Shown piece by piece: positions 34,815-43,499 of a stretch of 64,000 nt of DNA. Each line of letters begins with the position of its first letter. Within the stretch, counting starts at the first letter, position 1. Origin of the DNA: Chloroflexota bacterium (lineage in GTDB: Bacteria > Chloroflexota > Anaerolineae > 4572-78 > J111); NCBI GenBank assembly GCA_016860845.1, contig BOKF01000011.1, positions 1-64,000 on the forward strand, given 5' to 3'. Under the pieces are notes generated by a model. It saw only the letters and a list, made by a program, of their open reading frames with translations. It made no database searches and was not told where the DNA came from. The position numbers and the translations under genes were made by a program.

Positions 34815-35653
34815 TTTTCACGCACAACCTCGCTTGCCAAAATCGCTTCCAACACCCCTCCGCCGATAGCCAGGGATTTGTCGCTGATGGTAAAGCAGTG
34901 GCTCACTTCGCCGCGCGGGTCGAGGTCGCCAATCTTGAAGCCAGGGGTAACCGGCACGTCGGAGTGCAGCAAGCCGCGCAGCACGCCGGTAAAGGCAGCG
35001 CGAATTTCGTGGCCGTCAACGCTGGCAATCAGTTGCCCGGCAACCAGACGGTCGCCGATACGGGCATGAGGAGTGACATGTCCGGCGGCAGGGGCGCGCA
35101 GGACGCGATCGCTGGTGACGCCTTTCATCTGGCCGGGGGTATGGCTGTTGGGTTCGGCCTGGCCGTTGCCGAGCAAACCGCCGCCCGGATAAATCACCCG
35201 GCCCAGCCAGTGGCCGCGATTGGTTTCAATGACGGCATGGCAATCCTGCCCGGCGGTGAAGCCCGGACCCAGGGCAATGACCAGGGGCGCATCGTGCAGG
35301 GTAGTGCCGGTGTTGACCTTGGCCATAATCGCATCCACCAGCACCTGGGGGTTAAGGAGGGGTATCGCTACCGCTTGCGGGTCAACCAAAAGGGGGATCA
35401 CCGGGCTGGCAGCCAACTGGCGGGCCTCTGCCGAGCTGGCTACCCGGCGGGCGACGATGCCCTCGACGGAGGTTTCGCCGCTGTAAACGGCCTGACCATA
35501 GCTAACCGTCCGGCGGACAAACGAGGGGGCGGCCAGTTCAGTCATAATCAACGGAAAGCCGCTGCGTTTGAGGCGATAAGCGACGCCGCTGGCCAGATCT
35601 CCCGCGCCTTTAATGATAATAAGAGTATTATTGAAGGGTGAATGAAGGTTCAT
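34811..35653 (-). CDS. yqeB: Selenium-dependent molybdenum hydroxylase maturation protein YqeB
   Basis: 280 aa, the EF2563/YqeB family that is co-inherited with YqeC and selenium-dependent molybdenum hydroxylases. The N-terminal LIIIKGAGDLASGVAYRLKR is a Rossmann-like nucleotide-binding start, followed by YSGETSVEGIVARRV. The C-terminal part has the biotin/lipoyl-like motif IGDRLVAGQLIASVDG. Its stop overlaps the yqeC-mocA start by 4 bases, so the two are one translational unit. The start ATG at 35653 has GAAGG at a short distance. It fits a maturation role in the cytoplasm; the client enzyme must be encoded elsewhere. Confidence 0.85.
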   Translation of the reverse strand: MNLHSPFNNTLIIIKGAGDLASGVAYRLKRSGFPLIMTELAAPSFVRRTVSYGQAVYSGETSVEGIVARRVASSAEARQLAASPVIPLLVDPQAVAIPLLNPQVLVDAIMAKVNTGTTLHDAPLVIALGPGFTAGQDCHAVIETNRGHWLGRVIYPGGGLLGNGQAEPNSHTPGQMKGVTSDRVLRAPAAGHVTPHARIGDRLVAGQLIASVDGHEIRAAFTGVLRGLLHSDVPVTPGFKIGDLDPRGEVSHCFTISDKSLAIGGGVLEAILASEVVREK

Positions 35654-35747
35654 AAGTTAGGCTAAATTCTACCGCATGGGATGGGTTTGGACAAGCTTGG
35701 GTCAGCACCACCCCGCTTGGGAAGCATTTTTATGAAAAGCGAGAGCG

Positions 35748-35756
35748 TGGTATAAT
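35748..35756 (+). promoter_or_regulatory. Extended -10 promoter of the YtxH-like gene
   Basis: TGG followed by a perfect TATAAT (35751-35756). The -35 position (TTTTAT) is poor, as is usual for extended -10 promoters. Transcription would start near 35763, which rules out the upstream ATG at 35755 as the translation start. Confidence 0.55.
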
Positions 35757-35796
35757 GGGGCAGCAAGTTCAACGGTACAGGGAGGTTGCACTTATT

Positions 35797-36003
35797 ATGC
35801 GTGTCTTCAATTTCGTACTCGGGTTTTTCGGGGGAATGATTATCGGTGCGGCAGTAGTTTTGTTAATCACCCCCCAGAGTGGGGATGAACTCCAAGCAGG
35901 GATTCGCGGCCGGTTGGATAATCTGATGAACGAGGGCCGCGCTGCCGCACTTGCCCGGCGGGCCGAATTAGAAGCGCGCCTGGCCAGCCTCACCGGCAAT
36001 TGA
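35797..36003 (+). CDS. YtxH-like small membrane protein
   Basis: 68 aa. A glycine-rich membrane helix (about residues 3-24, FNFVLGFFGGMIIGAAVVLL) is followed by TPQSG and an amphipathic charged tail, the pattern of YtxH-domain proteins (TPxSG after the helix is typical). The start at 35797 is taken because the promoter lies between it and the longer alternative and because GGGAGG is present 11 bases upstream. Its role is unknown; relatives are linked to stress or envelope functions. Confidence 0.7.
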   Translation: MRVFNFVLGFFGGMIIGAAVVLLITPQSGDELQAGIRGRLDNLMNEGRAAALARRAELEARLASLTGN

Positions 36004-36011
36004 GGGTCAGG

Positions 36012-37247
36012 CTAGGCCAGCGCTTTCTTCATAATCTGGTTGAATATTTGGTTGGCCTGAGCCATATCTTCATCCAAAAATAAATCTCGCCTGGCTTCAC
36101 GCGCCTTTTTCATCAAGGCCAGGCTGTGCTGTACATTCTCGCCTTCCATTTTGATCTTAGAAGAGATGTGGACTCCGGCCATCAAGAGAGGCAGGTAGAG
36201 AAATTCCGGATCTATGGCCTGGCCCGATTCAATACTGGTGGCAATAAAGTCGGTCACAGCTTGACGCTCGTGCAGCGGCCAGAATTGGCGGCCCATGGCC
36301 TCGGCCACCAGGCCGAAACTCAGGGCCAGGGCCAGTTTCAACAAGTGGCTGTACCCCGCCGAACGGATAACGTCCAGGGCGTTGGTCGTATCCAGTCCTT
36401 CCGCAAACGCCCGCTCCCACATCGGCACTAACAAACCATTGTAGCGATCCGGGCTGCTCAGGAAATATTGGCAGCTATAGGTCAAAATTTTGGCCAGGGT
36501 AATCGCCTCGCCAATGCGCAGGGGCAGACCGGCGTCGGCAAAGCGCAGGGTACTTTCGGCGTAAAGCGTGACGTAGAGGCCCTCGAGGGTTATTTCATTT
36601 TTTAATTTGACCTGGCGCATGTTAAGTTCCTGGATGGCCTGAGTAAAAAATTCGGCATTCTCTTCAACCCAGATGGTTTGATAAGTGTATTTCATTTTCG
36701 GCGCGCGTTCCGGCGGTTCGGGGTCGCCTTCAATCTTGAGTGAAAAGGTTGCTTTTTTAACCGATTTGGCCGTGTAAGTGGCGCCCAGGGTGCTGACCAG
36801 ATTGAGGCCAACCGGACTATCAATGGGGCCTTCATCCAATTTGCTCTGGGAGTGAGGCGGGCGGATCGTTTGCCCGCGACCCTCGCCCGTCACCTTCATT
36901 TCAAGGGTCAGGGGGTGCTCACCCTCTTTGGCGTGTTCAGTAGTGGCGACCGGCAGTGTCAGCAAACCGGCCTCGGCGCCGGCTAACTTAAGCTGAAACA
37001 TCGGCTCAAGAACCTTAAGGATGGGTTTTCCCCCGCCAAAGAGTCCGCCCGTTTGGGGCAAACCGGCTTGAATGTTGACCGTGAGGGGGACATTGAGTGT
37101 ATTTTGCACAAATAGAAATAAATTAGCCACCTGCTCCGGGGCGATGGTGGCCGGTTCAAAATAACCGGCGTATTGAAGGCCACCCGTTTCAAATCGTTCC
37201 GGATTATTTACATATTCGCCGATGATGTCGGGATAGGAAACGGCCAT
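36012..37247 (-). CDS. Conserved-looking hypothetical protein, 411 aa
   Basis: I do not recognise a family. There is no signal peptide or membrane segment, so a cytoplasmic location is likely. The N-terminal half looks beta-rich, with repeated short strands (LTVNIQAGLPQ, LTLEMKVTGEG, ATFSLKIEGDPE), while the C-terminal half is helical and contains aromatic-rich helices (YSCQYFLSSPDRYNGLLVPMW). Glycine-rich GGLFGGGKP (about 67-75) is not a true P-loop. The gene has its own consensus promoter and a GGAGG site, so it is expressed alone. Confidence 0.55.
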   Translation of the reverse strand: MAVSYPDIIGEYVNNPERFETGGLQYAGYFEPATIAPEQVANLFLFVQNTLNVPLTVNIQAGLPQTGGLFGGGKPILKVLEPMFQLKLAGAEAGLLTLPVATTEHAKEGEHPLTLEMKVTGEGRGQTIRPPHSQSKLDEGPIDSPVGLNLVSTLGATYTAKSVKKATFSLKIEGDPEPPERAPKMKYTYQTIWVEENAEFFTQAIQELNMRQVKLKNEITLEGLYVTLYAESTLRFADAGLPLRIGEAITLAKILTYSCQYFLSSPDRYNGLLVPMWERAFAEGLDTTNALDVIRSAGYSHLLKLALALSFGLVAEAMGRQFWPLHERQAVTDFIATSIESGQAIDPEFLYLPLLMAGVHISSKIKMEGENVQHSLALMKKAREARRDLFLDEDMAQANQIFNQIMKKALA

Positions 37248-37288
37248 ACCTGCCTCCGTGACTTGTCATAACAAGGTTGTTCTTAAAA

Positions 37289-37317
37289 AGAATATCACTT
37301 CCCCCCTCATTTGTCAA
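37289..37317 (-). promoter_or_regulatory. Promoter of the 411-aa hypothetical gene
   Basis: Read on the minus strand: TTGACA (37317-37312), a 17-bp spacer and TATTCT (37294-37289), a near-consensus pair. The -35 box overlaps the 3' end of the CPBP protease gene. A GGAGG site then lies 6 bases before the ATG at 37247. Confidence 0.6.
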
Positions 37318-38039
37318 TGAGTATCTATTTCATGTTCATAATTTTCCAGCCACTCCCGCTGGCGTGATGCGACCACCACCTGCAACAGGTTGATAACATA
37401 ATGCGCGGTTAAAGGCACAAGCAGCTCACCTGACCAGATAAAGAGCAGGCTTAACAGGACGTTCAATCCGCCCGCCGCCACCACTCCTAACACGCCCTGA
37501 GGTTGGTGCATCAGCCCAAACAGCAGCGATGTTCCAACAACCAGCAGCGGTAGGGAGATTATTTCTTGGAAGGCGCCCAGCCAGAGGGTGCGAAAAAGCA
37601 ACTCTTCCATGGCCACTGCCGGCACAAGAGCCAGCGCTACCCCCCACCACTCGCCAGGGCGGCGGGGCAGAATGTTGCGGATCACCAGCGGGGAGTAAAT
37701 ATTCCGGCCAAAACGGCGAATGGCCCAATGCATCAGCCCATTGACGGCTACCTGGCTCATCAGGCCAATTACCAGGCCCAACCCGATACTCTGAAGCGGG
37801 TAGGCACTGGTCAAGCCCAACTGGCTGGCCGGTAGACCACTCAACCAGGCCAGCCCCAGAAACAGGCCGACGAGCAGCAGCCGCGCCATCAGTTCAGCCG
37901 GAGCGAGCAGCAGGTTGAATGAAGGCCGGAATTCTTTGAGCAGTAGATGGCTGCGATAGGTGATCCAGGCCAGCAAGAGGCTCAAGAGGATAACGGCCAG
38001 CCGGGCGGAGTTTAGCCAGAAGTGAGCAGAGTCAGTCAT
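37314..38039 (-). CDS. CPBP-family intramembrane glutamic endopeptidase
   Basis: 241 aa from the preferred ATG at 38039; a longer frame start at 38090 would overlap the permease gene by 41 bases and adds residues that do not look like a membrane protein start. About seven membrane segments. The active-site motif EELLFRTLW (EExxxR) and the later His of LFGLMHQP are both present, as in Rce1/CPBP proteases (formerly CAAX proteases). It may process small membrane peptides or proteins. It follows an ABC-importer unit on the same strand and may be read from it. Confidence 0.82.
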   Translation of the reverse strand: MTDSAHFWLNSARLAVILLSLLLAWITYRSHLLLKEFRPSFNLLLAPAELMARLLLVGLFLGLAWLSGLPASQLGLTSAYPLQSIGLGLVIGLMSQVAVNGLMHWAIRRFGRNIYSPLVIRNILPRRPGEWWGVALALVPAVAMEELLFRTLWLGAFQEIISLPLLVVGTSLLFGLMHQPQGVLGVVAAGGLNVLLSLLFIWSGELLVPLTAHYVINLLQVVVASRQREWLENYEHEIDTH

Positions 38040-38049
38040 TAGCGCCGGG

Positions 38050-38967
38050 TTACCTGCGACTTTGGGGGTCAAAGGCATCGCGCAGGCCATCGCCGGTGAA
38101 GGAGAAAGCCAGCACCATCAGGGTCAGGGTCAGGCTGGGAAAGAAGACCTGGCTCCAGTTGACTTCCAGGTACTCAATTGCCTGGCGAATCATCTGTCCA
38201 ATGCTGGGGTCGGGCGGTTGGATGCCCAGGCCCAACAAACTTAGCACCGCCTCGTTGACAATGACCGCAGCTACATCCAGGGTGGCGCTGACCACAATCA
38301 GCCCGGCCACATTGGGCAGGATTTGGATAAAAATAATGCGCCGGTTGGGCGCCCCAATACTCCGGGCCGCTTCGACAAAATCACGTTCCCTGAGGGACAG
38401 GGTTTGTCCGCGGACAAAGCGGGCCATCAGCGGCCAGCTCACCAGGGCCAGCGACCCGGCCACCAACAGCAAACGGCCAATCCCCCCAAATCGCTCCGTG
38501 ACCGGCTGGCCAAACACCGCCGCCACCAAAATCGCCAGGAGCAGGCCGGGAAAAGCAAAGAGCATGTCGGCCAGCCGGGAGAGCAACTGGTCTACCCAGC
38601 CGCCAAAATAACCGGCCAGCAGGCCAAAACCAGCCCCCAAAACAATATTGATCGACTCGACGTAAAAGGCGACCAGCAGCGAGACACGCAGGCCCTGCAT
38701 GATCCGAGCCAGGGTATCGCGTCCCAGGCTGTCCGTGCCCAGGGGATACACTGCCGAAGGCCAGGCGTTAATCGCATCGTAATTTTGGTGGTTGGGGTCA
38801 ACCGGATAAAGTACTGGCCCCAAAGTAGCAAGCAGGATGAGTAGAAAAATAAACCAAAAACTGAGCAGCGCCAGCCGATTCCGGGCAAAGTGCCGCCAAA
38901 AACTTTGTCCCGCCGACGGGGGAGGAGCAGTGATGGAGGTTTGGGGAGTGCGGTTAGCGGCAATCAT
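38050..38967 (-). CDS. Peptide/nickel-type ABC permease C
   Basis: 305 aa DppC/OppC family. It has an N-terminal OppC_N helix (about residues 25-50), then the DLFSR-type stretch GTDSLGRDTLARIMQGLRVSL (abridged here: GTDSLGRDTLARI), and an EAA loop (FVEAARSIGAPNRRIIFIQ) that contacts the ATPases. ATG 38967 is chosen over an in-frame TTG one codon upstream; it overlaps the stop of the B permease gene by one base (TGATG). The two ATPases usual for this importer are not in the window. Confidence 0.87.
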   Translation of the reverse strand: MIAANRTPQTSITAPPPSAGQSFWRHFARNRLALLSFWFIFLLILLATLGPVLYPVDPNHQNYDAINAWPSAVYPLGTDSLGRDTLARIMQGLRVSLLVAFYVESINIVLGAGFGLLAGYFGGWVDQLLSRLADMLFAFPGLLLAILVAAVFGQPVTERFGGIGRLLLVAGSLALVSWPLMARFVRGQTLSLRERDFVEAARSIGAPNRRIIFIQILPNVAGLIVVSATLDVAAVIVNEAVLSLLGLGIQPPDPSIGQMIRQAIEYLEVNWSQVFFPSLTLTLMVLAFSFTGDGLRDAFDPQSRR

Positions 38968-39908
38968 CAACTCTTTGCCCGAATGCGAGGATCTAGCAGG
39001 GAGTAGGCGATGTCGGTGACAAGGTTCATCAGCACAACGGCGATGGCCAGAACCACGGTCGTGCCTTGAATCACCGGGTAATCCCGCTGGCCGATAGATT
39101 GCACGGCGATGAAACCAATCCCCGGCACAGCAAAGAGGCTCTCGACCACAAAAGCGCCAGTGACCAGAAAGGCAACCGATGGCCCCAGGACGGTGACAAT
39201 CGGCAGCAGCGCATTGCGAAACGCATGCCGGTAGATAATTTGGTTGGGCGGCAATCCCTTAGCGATAGCCGTGCGAATGTAATCCTGGCGCAGCGTCTCC
39301 AGCATGCTGGAGCGGGTCAGCCGGGTCAGATAGCCCACATTGGCGGCGGAGAGCACCAGCACCGGCATGACCCAGTGAACGGGTTCACCCCACCCGGCAG
39401 CCGGCAACGAGGGCAGATTGTGCTGGTAAAAAACAAAGTAGTTGATGGCCCGGATGATTGGGATGAGCACGAAACTGGGGATGGAAAAAAGGGCCAGGGT
39501 AAAAACAGTGACGGCCCGATCGAGCCAGGTATCTTGGTGGAGGGCGGCTATAATTCCGGCCGGAATCCCGAGCAGCAGGCTTAACAACAAGGCGGTGCCG
39601 CCGAGTTTTAATGAGACCGCAACCCCACTCTCCAAAATCTGGTTAACAGTTCGATTCTGGTAGCGATAAGATTTACCCAGGTTGCCTTGCAGCAGATTGG
39701 TGACGTAGTCGAAATACTGTTTGTACCAGGGCTGGTCCAGACCATAGAGATGGCGCAGGTTGTTGTAAACGACAGGATCACGCCGAGGCCCCAACAGTAC
39801 CAAAATGGGGTCACCGGGGGCCAGGTAGCCCACGCTGAAGGTCAAAAAAGTAATACTGAAGATAACAAAAACCAGGCTCAACAGGCGGCGGCGAATCAGA
39901 GTGACCAC
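38967..39908 (-). CDS. Peptide/nickel-type ABC permease B
   Basis: 313 aa DppB/OppB family with six membrane segments. The N-terminal VTLIRRRLLSLVFVIFSITF and the conserved LGLDQP-like YGLDQPWYKQYF (loop after the first helix) are typical, as is the EAA loop LRQDYIRTAIAKGLPPNQI (about residues 203-221). Start GTG at 39908; no ATG fits. It precedes permease C with a one-base overlap. Separated from the binding lipoprotein gene by a gap with a palindrome (39989-40028). Confidence 0.87.
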   Translation of the reverse strand: MVTLIRRRLLSLVFVIFSITFLTFSVGYLAPGDPILVLLGPRRDPVVYNNLRHLYGLDQPWYKQYFDYVTNLLQGNLGKSYRYQNRTVNQILESGVAVSLKLGGTALLLSLLLGIPAGIIAALHQDTWLDRAVTVFTLALFSIPSFVLIPIIRAINYFVFYQHNLPSLPAAGWGEPVHWVMPVLVLSAANVGYLTRLTRSSMLETLRQDYIRTAIAKGLPPNQIIYRHAFRNALLPIVTVLGPSVAFLVTGAFVVESLFAVPGIGFIAVQSIGQRDYPVIQGTTVVLAIAVVLMNLVTDIAYSLLDPRIRAKS

Positions 39909-39988
39909 GGAATGGCTCGCTGGTGAAGATGATAAGGTTTTTGACGGCTAAAATCGGTCATAAATTGGAAGATTGGAGTGTGGAGTGA

Positions 39989-40028
39989 GCATCCTCAGAT
40001 GCGACTCCTGTTCGGCATCTAAGGATGC
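39989..40028. repeat. GCATCCTCAGATGC palindrome, second copy
   Basis: The arms GCATCCTCAGATGC (39989-40002) and GCATCTAAGGATGC (40015-40028) match with one mismatch, inside weaker GGAGT/ACTCC arms. Same family as 248-286. Confidence 0.65.
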
Positions 40029-40089
40029 CGAACTCCTCGTTGTTTAGTGCAGGGTAGGGGCGCAAGGCTTGCGCCCCTACCTCATTAAG

Positions 40090-41859
40090 CTATTGGACTG
40101 ACCGGCCGCGGACGGCGGACCAATCGGGAACGATCAGACCCTGGCCGGTGGGAACCACGCCGGAGACGTAGGGTTTGATGAGCACGGTGAAACGCGGCAC
40201 AAACAGAGGCAGCCAGCCGACTTCATCTACGGCAATCTGTTCCGCCTGCTGGTACAGCTTGAAGCGCTCCTCCGCCGGGCCGGTAAACGTATCGGCCTGC
40301 TTCGCCAGCTCATCGAACTGGGCGTTTTCCCAATGCCCGTTGTTGTTGGGTGAGTCGCTCCGCAACTGCTGCGAAACAAAATTCTGCGGGTCGGGATAAT
40401 CCGCACCCCAGATACTCAGATAAAACTGCAAACCTTCCTCCGGCGTCAGGAAAGTGGTATCCAGGTTCTTGCTAAAGGTGGCCAGTTCCAGCGGTTCCAG
40501 AATTACGTCCACACCCAGGTTGTCCTTCCACTGCTGCTGCAAGAAAGTCGCCACGCGCTCGTTATCACCCTCGGCGCCGTAGGTCAGCGTGACCTGCGGC
40601 AAAGGATTAGACGCGTCAAAGCCGGCTTCCTCCAACTCGGCCTGGGCCTGCTCGCCGTCAAAAGGCAGACCCTCCACCGGCAGTTGTGAACCGGGGAAGC
40701 CCGGCGGCAGTATGCGGCCGGTCGGCCCGACCGAGCCGTTCAAGATTTTTTCGGCCAGCGTGGATTTGTCAACGGCCATGGCGAAGGCCCGCCGCACGTT
40801 GACGTTGTCAAAAGGCGCTTTCTGGTTGTTGAAGCCGATATAGCGCACGGCAAAGGCAGCCACCTGGTTAAAATCGGGCGAGGAGTTGACTTCGGGAATG
40901 CGGGCCGCCGGAACGGGGTTCTGCTGGCTGCCCATAATGTCCAGGTCACCAGTGCGGTAGAGCTGGTAGGCTGTTTCCGAATCTTGCAGGAAGGGTAGTT
41001 CAATTTGGGCCACGCCAACCGGGCCGGCCCAATAATTGGGGTTCGGCTCCAGGATCAGTTTCTGGTTATGCTGCCATTCTTTGACCCGAAACGGCCCCGT
41101 TCCATAAGCCTGGTCCGCCCAGTTCGCGCCCTGTTCCTCAATAAACTTCAAGGGCACGGCAAAGGTGACGGGATAGGTCAACTGGGCCATGAAGTAAGGC
41201 ACCGTATCGTCGGTGGTGATCTCCAGGGTGCGCTCATCTACCACTTTGACGCCGGTGGCGGTTTCAGCCTTACCCTCGGCCACATCGGTAGCGCCGACCA
41301 CGTGCTGAAGCTGGAATGAAGCGCCGTAGGAAGCGGTTTCGGGCTGCAAAGCGCGGTTGATCGAGTCGGCAAAATCCTGGGCTGTCGCCGGGGCGCCATC
41401 GGCAAATTTTAGCCCTTCACGGATGGTGAAGGTATAAGTTTTGCCGTCTTCCGAGACCTGCCAACTCTCCGCGCCGTCCGGAATGACGTTTAACTGGGCA
41501 TCCAGCTTGACTAGCCCACCGAAAATCAAATTCATGGCCAGGACAGATTGAGCATTTTGCGGATTGGCCGGGTCCAGCCCTGGCATTTCATTGACGCCTT
41601 CCACCGACCAGATCAAATTCTGGTCGCTCATGGCGGCCGGCGCGACGGACTCGACGGCTGGCACTTCCTTGATCACTTCCACCGTAACCTCGACCGGCAC
41701 TTCCACCGTTTCTTTGACGACGACGGTCTCTTTGACGACGACGGTTTCTTTCTGGACAATTGTTTCGGGGGTTGGGGCCGGGTTACAAGCCAGAGTCAGG
41801 CTGACCAGGGCTGTCAGCGCGGCCAACAAACTCAACCATTTAAGGTACTGACGAGACAT
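40090..41859 (-). CDS. Peptide-type ABC transporter substrate-binding lipoprotein
   Basis: 589 aa SBP_bac_5 (OppA/DppA) family. The lipoprotein signal ends LTLAC (Cys at about residue 25), followed by a linker of KETVVV repeats (7-residue, 21-base period, about 36-58) that lifts the domain from the membrane. The body has the family stretch GLKFADGAPATAQDFADSINRAL (abridged: FADGAPATAQDF). It should bind oligopeptides or a similar ligand for the B/C permeases downstream on the same strand. AGGAGG stands just before the ATG. Confidence 0.88.
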   Translation of the reverse strand: MSRQYLKWLSLLAALTALVSLTLACNPAPTPETIVQKETVVVKETVVVKETVEVPVEVTVEVIKEVPAVESVAPAAMSDQNLIWSVEGVNEMPGLDPANPQNAQSVLAMNLIFGGLVKLDAQLNVIPDGAESWQVSEDGKTYTFTIREGLKFADGAPATAQDFADSINRALQPETASYGASFQLQHVVGATDVAEGKAETATGVKVVDERTLEITTDDTVPYFMAQLTYPVTFAVPLKFIEEQGANWADQAYGTGPFRVKEWQHNQKLILEPNPNYWAGPVGVAQIELPFLQDSETAYQLYRTGDLDIMGSQQNPVPAARIPEVNSSPDFNQVAAFAVRYIGFNNQKAPFDNVNVRRAFAMAVDKSTLAEKILNGSVGPTGRILPPGFPGSQLPVEGLPFDGEQAQAELEEAGFDASNPLPQVTLTYGAEGDNERVATFLQQQWKDNLGVDVILEPLELATFSKNLDTTFLTPEEGLQFYLSIWGADYPDPQNFVSQQLRSDSPNNNGHWENAQFDELAKQADTFTGPAEERFKLYQQAEQIAVDEVGWLPLFVPRFTVLIKPYVSGVVPTGQGLIVPDWSAVRGRSVQ

Positions 41860-42154
41860 TCTTTTCCTCCTCTAAGAATAGTAGACGGTAGACGGTAGAC
41901 GGTAGACAGGTAATCTTCACGGGGCTTTACGACCTGCTACCTGTTACCAGGCCTTTTTTTTAGGCAGTTCCAAGATTTAAATCATCCAATTGTTCTCACC
42001 GGCTTGATGCGTGATACGTGATGCGTAAGAAATCTTGCCTGGATACCATCACGCATCACGCATTACGTATCACGGACTTTGGATAATTATTTTCTTGGAG
42101 TTGCCTTAGTCCAGGGGATTAATGCATAGCTTACCCTCCCTCTCGCTCTTTGGG
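41860..42154. repeat. Two 7-base repeat arrays upstream of the binding lipoprotein gene
   Basis: TAGACGG x3 and TAGACAG fill 41882-41909. A second, inverted array spans 42005-42074: GATGCGT/GATACGT units on the left, ATCACGC, ATCACGC, ATTACGT, ATCACG on the right. The rest of this 295-bp gap holds no gene I can support. Confidence 0.75.
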
Positions 42155-43489
42155 TTAGACTGGCCCGCCGCCGGGCCGGATAATAATGTCGTTGACTTCG
42201 GTGTGGACGACAGAGGCCGGTTTGGCGGCCAACAAATCGTCAAACAGGAGTAACTTGCCGGTTCGGCAGGCGTAGTCCGCGTACAAAAACATCGCCGCCG
42301 ACCAACCCTGCTGGCTAAACCCCATGGGATGGCCGCTTTCGCCGTGCATCCACTCATTAAACTCCCACTCTTCATCCATGCCCTGGCGATTGGCTTCGGC
42401 CAGCAGCACCAACAAATGCTCCGCTTCTTTCAGCCACTTGTGGCGCACCAGCGCCGCCACGTGAAAGCCGCCAATCATGGGCCAGATACCGCCGTTGTGA
42501 TACTGGTGAGGCAGATTCAAATTGCGGCTGCGGTAATACTCGCGCCAGTTGCTTTCGTTGGGGAAGATGGGCGGGTAGATGGCTTTGGTCGGGTAAGGTT
42601 CGGCCATGCCAACCTGGCGCATGTAACGCAGGATATGTTCGGTACGGTGGCCGTCGGCCAGGCCGGTCAGAATAGCCAGCAGGTTGCCCAGACTATCGCA
42701 CCAGTCCCCGTACTCACGAAAAGCCACCCAGGGCAGGTAGAACGGCCGGCTGGAGATAGTGCCGACATTATGGTACACCATAAACCATTCCAGGCGGATC
42801 GTTTTGAGCTTCTCCAGATGCTCGGCAAAGTGCTCGGCCACCCAACAGCGGTCAATCCACATCAGCAGGTTGATTCGTTCGTGGATATTGGCGGCGTCCA
42901 CGCTGGCATGGTAGCAATCCTGTCCTGGCGGCAGCCGTTTAGCTAATTCCTGGTGGGCCAGGGTAGCGGCGTAGTAAAGCGCATTATCATAGAGGATGTT
43001 ATAGCGTACGGCCAGCAGGTCCATCCAATTGCCGGCCTCCGGCACTTCGAGCAGGCCGCATTCATTCATATCCTGGCATTCCAACCAAACAAGAGCGTGA
43101 TCAATGCTGGCCCAATGCTTCAGCAAAAAAGCCAAATCGTCGCTGGCCTGGAAGTAAAGGTAGTGACCCAGGATATACCACAAATTGGCGTCTACCGCCC
43201 CGGCGTTTTCGGTGCTGATGTAGCCGGTATCCGGGTTGACGTTGAGTTGAATCAGGCCGCGCCGCGATTGGTAGGCGCTCATGGTTTCCAGGGCAGCCCG
43301 GCAGGTGGCACAAAGATTGGGATCGCCGGTGCTGAGGGCGCCCAAAAACATGATCACGTTATCTCGCGTCCAGACCTGGGGATACCCAGCCGGTAAGGCC
43401 GAGGCCCGAAAGCCATGCGGCGTGACACAGCGATAGAGAATATCGAGTGCTTTTTGGCGGGCTTCGTACAATAAGGTTTGATTGGTCAT
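42155..43489 (-). CDS. Glycoside hydrolase of the (alpha/alpha)6-barrel type (GH100/GH63-like)
   Basis: 444 aa, no signal peptide. It has the marks of invertase/debranching-type (alpha/alpha)6 barrels: VWTRDNVIMFLGAL (the Asp is the likely general acid, about residue 42), FREYGDWCDSLGNLLAILTGL and YHNGGIWPMIGGFHVAALV (about 340-358). GH100 neutral invertases have closely similar blocks, but amylo-alpha-1,6-glucosidases and glucosylglycerate hydrolases share them too, so the sugar substrate is open. It lies just behind the DUF4276/AAA pair on the same strand with an 11-bp gap; that may be chance. Upstream neighbours differ in base composition. Confidence 0.72.
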   Translation of the reverse strand: MTNQTLLYEARQKALDILYRCVTPHGFRASALPAGYPQVWTRDNVIMFLGALSTGDPNLCATCRAALETMSAYQSRRGLIQLNVNPDTGYISTENAGAVDANLWYILGHYLYFQASDDLAFLLKHWASIDHALVWLECQDMNECGLLEVPEAGNWMDLLAVRYNILYDNALYYAATLAHQELAKRLPPGQDCYHASVDAANIHERINLLMWIDRCWVAEHFAEHLEKLKTIRLEWFMVYHNVGTISSRPFYLPWVAFREYGDWCDSLGNLLAILTGLADGHRTEHILRYMRQVGMAEPYPTKAIYPPIFPNESNWREYYRSRNLNLPHQYHNGGIWPMIGGFHVAALVRHKWLKEAEHLLVLLAEANRQGMDEEWEFNEWMHGESGHPMGFSQQGWSAAMFLYADYACRTGKLLLFDDLLAAKPASVVHTEVNDIIIRPGGGPV

Positions 43490-43499
43490 GAGCTATTCT

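Noticed and set aside
36012..37247. GGLFGGGKP in the 411-aa protein as a Walker A motif
   Set aside because: It lacks the GKT/S end and is followed by beta-strand text; no Walker B is found at a suitable distance.
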